From Paludibacteraceae bacterium (lineage in GTDB: Bacteria > Bacteroidota > Bacteroidia > Bacteroidales > Paludibacteraceae), in NCBI GenBank assembly GCA_024689005.1, contig JAILDU010000061.1:1-41083 (forward strand): 41,083 nucleotides of DNA. The letters are read 5' to 3'. Position numbers and translations under genes: made by a program. Positions 36,061 to 41,083 of the stretch are shown here, in pieces (position 1 is the stretch's first letter; every line of letters begins with the position of its first letter). Below the pieces are notes generated by a model, which was given only the letters and a program-made list of their open reading frames with translations, was not told where the DNA came from and made no database searches.

Positions 36061-36315
36061 TTACTTGCGGTTGCGGTTGCCGTAGCGAGACATAAATTTG
36101 TCCACACGACCAGCGGTATCCACAAGTTTGGATTTACCGGTATAGAACGGGTGACTCGTATTGGAGATTTCGAGTTTGATCAGCGGATACTGAACGCCAT
36201 CGATCTCAATAGTGTCCTTGGTAGCAGCAGTAGAGCGGCTGAAGAACTGAGTACCGTCAGACATATCTTTGAAAACTACAACGCGGTAGTTATCAGGATG
36301 AATTCCAGCTTTCAT
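36061..36315 (-). CDS. rpmE2: 50S ribosomal protein L31 type B (84 aa)
   Basis: Large-subunit ribosomal protein. The start ([20 protein letters not shown]), the [10 protein letters not shown] segment and the VDKFMSRYG end are diagnostic. The CxxC zinc-binding cysteines of type A L31 are absent, so this is the zinc-free type B form, usually favoured under zinc shortage, although in Bacteroidales it is commonly the only one. The gene lies 29 nt after rplI, in a spacer with three tandem copies of ACAATTT-like units, and is followed by a clear terminator. Confidence 0.96.
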   Translation of the reverse strand: MKAGIHPDNYRVVVFKDMSDGTQFFSRSTAATKDTIEIDGVQYPLIKLEISNTSHPFYTGKSKLVDTAGRVDKFMSRYGNRNRK

Positions 36316-36344
36316 AAGTCTTTACAATTTACAATTTACAATAA

Positions 36345-36788
36345 TTACTCAGCTACAACGTTTAGCTTGATTTCTGCTTTCACCTCGCGGTGGAGTCGAG
36401 CGATAGCGGTGTACTCACCGAGTTGCTTAATCGGCTCAGCGATAGTGATAACCTTCTTGTCGATGTTGATCTCTTTAGCAGCGAGAGCGTCAGAGATAGC
36501 AGCGGTGGTAACGGTACCGAAGATTTTGCCATCCTCGTTAGCCTTCACCTTGAGATCGATGATGGTCTCTTGGAGCTTAGCCTCGAGAGCTTGTGCATCA
36601 GTGAGCAATTTAGCAGCCTTGTGAGCTTGTTGCTTGAGGTTCTCTGCCAATTGTTTGCGGTTGCTTTCGTTAGCGATAACAGCAATCTTCTGCGGGAGCA
36701 GGTAGTTGCGTCCGTAACCGTCTTTTACTTTAACGATGTCGTTTTTGAAACCCAGGTTAGCCAGGTCTTGAATGAGAATTACTTCCAT
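36345..36788 (-). CDS. rplI: 50S ribosomal protein L9 (147 aa)
   Basis: Large-subunit protein binding 23S rRNA. The N-terminal domain MEVILIQDLANLGFKNDIVKVKDGYGRNYLLP is diagnostic (first 32 residues), followed by the long connecting helix (about 41-75) and C-terminal domain (about 76-147, with GKIFGTVTTAAI). It lies 28 nt after rpsR in the usual bacterial order rpsF-rpsR-rplI. Confidence 0.97.
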   Translation of the reverse strand: MEVILIQDLANLGFKNDIVKVKDGYGRNYLLPQKIAVIANESNRKQLAENLKQQAHKAAKLLTDAQALEAKLQETIIDLKVKANEDGKIFGTVTTAAISDALAAKEINIDKKVITIAEPIKQLGEYTAIARLHREVKAEIKLNVVAE

Positions 36789-36816
36789 TTTCTTTCCTTT
36801 CTGTTTAGTGGGTTAA

Positions 36817-37083
36817 TTACTTCATCATATCAGTTACGTAAGGCAGCAGAGCCAAGTGGCGTGCTTTCTTAACAGCCTGAGCAACTTTGCGTTGGAACTT
36901 GAGGGAAGTACCGGTGATACGGCGCGGCAGGATCTTGCCTTGCTCGTTGAGGAACTTCTTGAGGAACTCAGGATCTTTGTAATCGATGTACTTGATGCCG
37001 GATTTTTTGAAGCGGCAGTACTTTTTCTTCTTCTGGTCCGTAGTTTGCGGAGTCAGGTAGCGGATGTCGTCATGCTGTGCCAT
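36817..37083 (-). CDS. rpsR: 30S ribosomal protein S18 (88 aa)
   Basis: Small-subunit protein that pairs with S6 on 16S rRNA. Diagnostic segments are [17 protein letters not shown] and the [28 protein letters not shown] end (first 20: [20 protein letters not shown]). The start lies 2 nt after the rpsF stop codon, consistent with coupled translation of the two partners. Confidence 0.97.
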   Translation of the reverse strand: MAQHDDIRYLTPQTTDQKKKKYCRFKKSGIKYIDYKDPEFLKKFLNEQGKILPRRITGTSLKFQRKVAQAVKKARHLALLPYVTDMMK

Positions 37084-37085
37084 GA

Positions 37086-37430
37086 TTAAGCCTCCTCTTT
37101 TTTGAAATTGTTACGACGCTTCTGTGCGTACTCGAATGCGTACTTGTCAAGACGTGTCGTCAGGAAGCGGATGATGCGCTCGTCACGACGGAACTCGGTC
37201 TCGAGGGTAGCGATAATAGCGGGCTCAGCATCGAATTGCAGGATAACATAGAAGCCCGAATTTTTACCTTGGATAGGGTAAGCGAGTTGCTTGAGACCCC
37301 ACTCCTCACAGTTCAGGATGGAACCGCCATTCTGGGTGAGAAGATTCTCGAATTTTTCAACCGCTTCCTTTGCCTGTGGCTCAGACAAAACGGGAGTCAG
37401 AACGAAAGCGGTTTCGTAATGATTTACCAT
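37086..37430 (-). CDS. rpsF: 30S ribosomal protein S6 (114 aa)
   Basis: Small-subunit protein binding 16S rRNA together with S18. The opening [13 protein letters not shown], the central [20 protein letters not shown], and [16 protein letters not shown] are characteristic. First gene of the ribosomal block, with its own promoter about 66 nt upstream. The end is slightly extended by a lysine- and arginine-rich tail, normal for Bacteroidales. Confidence 0.97.
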   Translation of the reverse strand: MVNHYETAFVLTPVLSEPQAKEAVEKFENLLTQNGGSILNCEEWGLKQLAYPIQGKNSGFYVILQFDAEPAIIATLETEFRRDERIIRFLTTRLDKYAFEYAQKRRNNFKKEEA

Positions 37431-37495
37431 AAATCAGTTAATAAAATAAGTAATTAATAATTTTTTTAATAGTGCTCTTTACGCGAAAAAGCCTG

Positions 37496-37527
37496 CAAAA
37501 TGACTGTTTTTTTTTGAATTGACCAAA
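37496..37527 (-). promoter_or_regulatory. Bacteroidetes-type promoter for the rpsF-rpsR-rplI block
   Basis: On the minus strand TTTG (37524-37527), 20 nt spacer with a run of nine A, then TCATTTTG (37496-37503), one mismatch from TAnnTTTG. The leader to the rpsF ATG is about 60 nt and AT-rich. Confidence 0.65.
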
Positions 37528-37777
37528 TTTTGACTCAAAAAAATTCAGTTTTGCATTCTAATTGTGTCAATTATGGGCATTTAGGTGATGGCAGGACGGT
37601 TAATAGTTGTTCGCAGAAAGGGTGGTAATGGTTGGCATGATAGTGAGTAATTGTCTCGATAATAATCAACTGACATACAACGAACAACCAACGAACCACT
37701 AACGCTCAATTTTCGAACATATCGTTCGAAGAAAAATGAGTGTTCAAAAGTAAATTGTACATGAATTCCAAGAGGAG

Positions 37778-37812
37778 CACAAAGCACGAGCCGTGGCGGT
37801 TCGTGCTTTGTG
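37778..37812 (-). terminator. Perfect 12-bp hairpin after the phosphosugar mutase gene
   Basis: CACAAAGCACGA (37778-37789) pairs with its complement at 37801-37812 across an 11-nt loop that can itself pair CCG with CGG. It lies 51 nt after the mutase stop codon. The T run expected of an intrinsic terminator is missing on the minus strand, so it may instead protect the 3' end of the message. Confidence 0.6.
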
Positions 37813-37862
37813 TATCATCGTTGCTTCGTTGATTGCAGTAGCGAATCCAACCAAAGTTGGTA

Positions 37863-39644
37863 TTATAATCCGAGTGAAGCCTTGATAGCCGGAACGCGTG
37901 CTTCTGCTTCGGCCGTGCAACGCTCGTAGTCTGCTCCGGTGAAAGGTTTGCCGGACGGAACGGGAATCTCGAAGTAGAACTTGATTTTCGGTTCGGTACC
38001 GGACGGACGAACAGACACTTTGAGTCCACCTTCGGTGAAGTATTGGAGCACATTGGAAGTGGCGTTCAGAGGCATCTCGATGGGGCTTTCTACCCATTTG
38101 CCGTCCTTGAGTTCCTGTTGTTTGAGGAGCTTGAAGTCCTTGATCTTCACCACTTTCTCACCTGCTATCTCCTTAGGTGCTTTCTCGCGGTAATTCTTCA
38201 TCATCTGTTGGATTTCCTCTGCGCCAGTTTTGCCCGGACGAACGACGTTGATAGTGGTCTCGCGCTGGAATCCGTAGTCCTCGTATATCTTAAGCAGATA
38301 GTCGTAGAGCGTCATGCCGTTATCCTTAGCGTACGCAGCGATTTCACAAATGAGGCAGATGGCCGAAGGCGAACATTTGTCTCGCACAGCGTCGTACGGC
38401 AGGAATCCGAAGGACTCCTCACCACCACCGATATATTTACGTTTGCCTTCCCACATACGGATACGATTGGCGATCCACTTGAATCCGGTGTATTCGTCGG
38501 TGAGAGTAACACCCTGTGCATCAGCAATCTTGCGAATGAGTTCGGAGGTAACGATGGTCTTGACGATATACATGTCGTCGCGCATCTTGCCGAGTCGCTT
38601 CATGTTGTTGATGATGTAGTAGTGGTACATGATATTGGTCTGGTTACCATTGATGATAACCCATTCGCCCTTGTCGTTACGGCAGACGATAGCGATACGA
38701 TCTGCGTCCGGGTCGGAAGCGATAACGAGGTCTGCTCCGAGTTTAGTACCGAGTTTCATGCCGAGAGTCATGGCCTCTGCGTTCTCTGGATTAGGGCTGA
38801 CTACGGTGGGGAAATTGCCGTCGATGACCATTTGTTCGGGCACAACATGAATATTCTGGAATCCCCAGCTGCGCAGGCACATCGGCACGATCTGTCGTCC
38901 GGCTCCGTGCATTGGAGTATAGACGATATTGAGGTCTTTCTGTCGGAGAATGGAGTCTTGGTCAATCATAACGGATTTGACTGCCATCATATAATCGTAG
39001 TCCATCTCGCCTCCGATGATTTCGATGAGGTCGTTGTTGGCTTCCCACTTGACATCGGCGAGCGTTACCTTGTTGACTTCGTCAATGATACCTTGGTCGT
39101 GCGGTTGTAGTACTTGTGAGCCATCCTCCCAATAGGCTTTGTATCCGTTGTACTCTTTCGGATTGTGGCTGGCGGTAACGTTGACGCCGCCTTGGCATTT
39201 GAGGTGACGGATAGCGAACGATACTTCAGGAGTGGGGCGCAGTGACTCGAAGAGATAGACCTTGATACCATTAGCGGAGAAGATATTGGCTACGGTCTCA
39301 GCGAAGAGTCGTCCGTTGTTGCGGCAATCGTGTCCCACAACTACAGCCACGCGTCCGTTCTGCACGTTACAGAAACCGCCTTCGCGTTGTACCTTGAGCA
39401 TATAGTTGGCATAGCCTTGGGTGGCCATAGCGACTATGTATTTGTTCATTCGGTTGGTGCCCGGTCCCATGATTCCTCGGAGTCCGCCTGTACCGAATTC
39501 GAGAGTACGATAGAAGGCATCAATCAGTTCGTTCTTATCGTCCGCCTCCATCATAGCCTTGACTTGAGCTCGTGTTTCGGCGTCAAACGGCTCCTTGGTC
39601 CATACCTCGGCGGCCGCCATTACTTGTTTCAATTCATCATTCAT
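37863..39644 (-). CDS. Phosphosugar mutase (phosphoglucomutase/phosphomannomutase type, 593 aa)
   Basis: Moves phosphate between C1 and C6 of a hexose phosphate through a phosphoserine. The active-site loop VTASHNPKEYNGYKAY carries Ser159, the metal-binding loop SDPDADR lies near 311-317, the sugar-binding loop GGEESFGFL near 405, and the phosphate-binding RPSGTEPKIKFY near 560. Length of about 590 matches the long PGM2-like group common in Bacteroidetes, whose members act as glucose, mannose or pentose mutases. It follows hpt by 28 nt on the same strand and probably shares the hflX-hpt transcript. Exact sugar preference cannot be read from the sequence. Confidence 0.94.
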   Translation of the reverse strand: MNDELKQVMAAAEVWTKEPFDAETRAQVKAMMEADDKNELIDAFYRTLEFGTGGLRGIMGPGTNRMNKYIVAMATQGYANYMLKVQREGGFCNVQNGRVAVVVGHDCRNNGRLFAETVANIFSANGIKVYLFESLRPTPEVSFAIRHLKCQGGVNVTASHNPKEYNGYKAYWEDGSQVLQPHDQGIIDEVNKVTLADVKWEANNDLIEIIGGEMDYDYMMAVKSVMIDQDSILRQKDLNIVYTPMHGAGRQIVPMCLRSWGFQNIHVVPEQMVIDGNFPTVVSPNPENAEAMTLGMKLGTKLGADLVIASDPDADRIAIVCRNDKGEWVIINGNQTNIMYHYYIINNMKRLGKMRDDMYIVKTIVTSELIRKIADAQGVTLTDEYTGFKWIANRIRMWEGKRKYIGGGEESFGFLPYDAVRDKCSPSAICLICEIAAYAKDNGMTLYDYLLKIYEDYGFQRETTINVVRPGKTGAEEIQQMMKNYREKAPKEIAGEKVVKIKDFKLLKQQELKDGKWVESPIEMPLNATSNVLQYFTEGGLKVSVRPSGTEPKIKFYFEIPVPSGKPFTGADYERCTAEAEARVPAIKASLGL

Positions 39645-39672
39645 TTTGGTAAAAGTTATATTGGTTAAACAG

Positions 39673-40212
39673 TTATTGCTTTACTTTGTAAACGGCATCC
39701 AAGTTGCGTGCAAACCCATCGAGGTCGAGTCCGTATCCGATGATAAACTCGCTGGTGATACGTCGTCCGATATAGTCGGGTTGTGCGTCCTTGAACTCCA
39801 GTTTTTCGGGTTTGAAGAACATAGCGGCAGTGGTGACCGAAGCGGCCTGTTCAGCACGCATATGTGCTTTGAGCTGGTGGATGGTGAGTCCGCTGTCCAC
39901 TATGTCTTCGACGATGATGACATCTCGTCCGCGTACGCTCTGCTGGAGAGGTACGAGAAATTCCAACTTGCCTGTGGATGCCATTCCCCAATAGGAGCTG
40001 ACGCGGATGAAGGTGACCTCGCAGTGCACGTTCACTTTCTTAAGCAAGTCAGCCGCAAAGATAAAGGCCCCGTTGAGCACAACGACAAAGAGAGGTTCCT
40101 TGTCCTTGTAGTCGGCATTGATGCTGTTTGCTACTTGCTGAACATCCGCAGCTATTTGCTCGGGAGTCAGCCATTCTTCAAACACATGTCCTTGTTCTTC
40201 GATCGTACGCAT
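39673..40212 (-). CDS. hpt: Hypoxanthine phosphoribosyltransferase (179 aa)
   Basis: Purine salvage: joins hypoxanthine (and usually guanine) to PRPP to give IMP or GMP. The PRPP-binding signature VIIVEDIVDSGLT is at 98-110, preceded by the FVVVLNGAFIFAADLL segment, and the C-terminal YIGRRITSEFIIGYGLD contains the purine-contacting part. Length is normal. It lies 21 nt after hflX and 28 nt before the mutase gene. Confidence 0.95.
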   Translation of the reverse strand: MRTIEEQGHVFEEWLTPEQIAADVQQVANSINADYKDKEPLFVVVLNGAFIFAADLLKKVNVHCEVTFIRVSSYWGMASTGKLEFLVPLQQSVRGRDVIIVEDIVDSGLTIHQLKAHMRAEQAASVTTAAMFFKPEKLEFKDAQPDYIGRRITSEFIIGYGLDLDGFARNLDAVYKVKQ

Positions 40213-40233
40213 AATATTGTGATATTTGAGTTG

Positions 40234-41083
40234 TCAATTGTTGTCGTCATTCTCCTCGTAGTTCTGGAAGAGAAAATCGTTATATGGGTATCGCTGCACG
40301 TGAATGGCTTTGATACGGTCGTACAGCAGCGAGCGCAGCGATTCTATATTCTGTTTGTCTCGTGCGGAGATGAAGATGCAATCTTCGCCGAGCCGGGCCA
40401 TCCATGTCTTGCGAAGGTCGTCGAGCGACAGGTTCTCGCGCCGCACGGGAGTGAGGTCATCTTCTTCCTTGGGTGTGTACGAGAAATTGTCAATCTTGTT
40501 GAAGACGACTATGCGGGGAATGGACTCTCCTGCCGAACTCTGCTCGACGGATGAAGCGCGTTGCCAAGGATGGTGGTCTTCTTTTGCCTTGATCTCTTGC
40601 GGAGTGGGCTTGTGAATAGTTATCTCGTTGATGGTCTGTTCGACCACGTCATATTGTTCTTCGAAATTAGGGTGGCTGATATCCACTACATGTACGAGCA
40701 AGTCGGCCTCACGTACTTCGTCGAGAGTTGACTTGAAGGACTCAACCAGGTGATGTGGCAGTTTGCGTATAAATCCGACGGTGTCGGAGAGGAGAAAAGG
40801 CAAGTTGTTGAGTGTCACCTTGCGCACGGTGGTATCGAGCGTAGCGAACAGTTTGTTCTCGGCGAACACATCGGATTTGCTCAGCAGATTCATGAGGGTG
40901 GATTTGCCCACGTTAGTATATCCCACGAGAGCCACGCGAACCATCTTGCCTCGGTTCTGCCGTTGCGTAGCCATCTGCTTGTCTATTTTCTTCAGTTCTT
41001 CGCGCAACAATGCTATACGTTGCCCGATGACCCGTTTGTCGGCTTCTATCTGCGTCTCACCCATACCACGGTTGGTGCCTCCA
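40234..41083 (-). CDS. hflX: GTPase HflX, N-terminus beyond the window edge
   Basis: Ribosome-associated GTPase that can split or rescue stalled ribosomes. The first 6 to 7 codons visible read GGTNRGMGETQIEADKR, the conserved HflX linker, and the frame stays open to the window end, so the N-terminal domain (about 150-200 residues) is missing. G1 is GYTNVGKST, G3 DTVGF followed by IRKLPHHLVESF, and G4 NKID. Between the G3 and G4 regions is a Glu- and Ser-rich loop (HHPWQRASSVEQSSAGESIP) longer than in E. coli HflX. The internal ATG at 41062-41064 is not the true start. It is the first gene of a minus-strand group with hpt and the mutase. Confidence 0.95.
   Translation of the reverse strand, partial: GGTNRGMGETQIEADKRVIGQRIALLREELKKIDKQMATQRQNRGKMVRVALVGYTNVGKSTLMNLLSKSDVFAENKLFATLDTTVRKVTLNNLPFLLSDTVGFIRKLPHHLVESFKSTLDEVREADLLVHVVDISHPNFEEQYDVVEQTINEITIHKPTPQEIKAKEDHHPWQRASSVEQSSAGESIPRIVVFNKIDNFSYTPKEEDDLTPVRRENLSLDDLRKTWMARLGEDCIFISARDKQNIESLRSLLYDRIKAIHVQRYPYNDFLFQNYEENDDNN

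Larger units (their letters stand above)
37431..37862. other. 432-nt intergenic region, no gene supported
   Basis: Contains the rpsF promoter (37496-37527), a region of about 200 nt with nothing I can name except TTCGAACATATCGTTCGAA (37713-37731), a 19-nt interrupted palindrome, and the hairpin at 37778-37812. Short frames on the minus strand overlap the end of the mutase gene and have no resemblance to known proteins. Confidence 0.6.

Overview
The window looks like a chromosomal segment of a gut- or rumen-type Bacteroidales bacterium. The evidence is the rpsF-rpsR-rplI block, Bacteroidetes-type promoters (TTTG, about 20 nt, TAnnTTTG), near absence of Shine-Dalgarno sites, lipoproteins with acidic residues soon after the cysteine, and a short C-terminal tail of the T9SS-sorting type on several secreted proteins. 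I found no tRNA, rRNA, CRISPR array, insertion sequence or phage gene.

Left half (1-23823): twelve genes all lie on the minus strand with mostly tiny gaps, so transcription runs right to left. First come a DUF4874/DUF4832-type secreted protein, a HAD phosphatase fused to a NahK-like hexosamine kinase, and a CBM9-like protein. A 219-nt gap carrying a promoter-like box follows. Then come an AgaS-type isomerase/deaminase, a GatZ/KbaZ-type protein, an AXE1-type esterase lipoprotein and a PfkB sugar kinase. Last is an array of six exported calcineurin-like phosphoesterases. Five share one catalytic module but carry different front ends (beta-helix, BIG2, lipoprotein anchor). The sixth, small member is closer to purple acid phosphatases. 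The last gene of the array has an in-frame TAG before the final catalytic motifs and runs off the window. I read the locus as a candidate utilisation system for a phosphate- and ester-decorated, hexosamine-containing polymer: outside the cytoplasm phosphate and acyl groups are removed, inside the amino sugar goes through tagatose phosphates to glycolysis. That link is inference. No SusC/SusD pair, glycoside hydrolase of a family I recognise, GalNAc-6-P deacetylase or GatY/KbaY aldolase is present here.

Middle (23824-24540): a 717-nt divergent intergenic region with two Bacteroidetes promoters, repeated GTTTCG/CGAAAC elements that also occur upstream of the agaS-type gene, a 12-bp palindrome and a pyrimidine-rich stretch.

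Right half (24541-41083): housekeeping genes. Plus strand: ileS, a small lipoprotein, an AsmA-like protein, an M3 peptidase lipoprotein and a small membrane protein, ending in a strong terminator. Minus strand: an RluA-type pseudouridine synthase with an in-frame palindromic insert, a PnuC transporter, rpmE2, rplI-rpsR-rpsF with its promoter, a phosphosugar mutase, hpt and a 5'-truncated hflX at the window edge.
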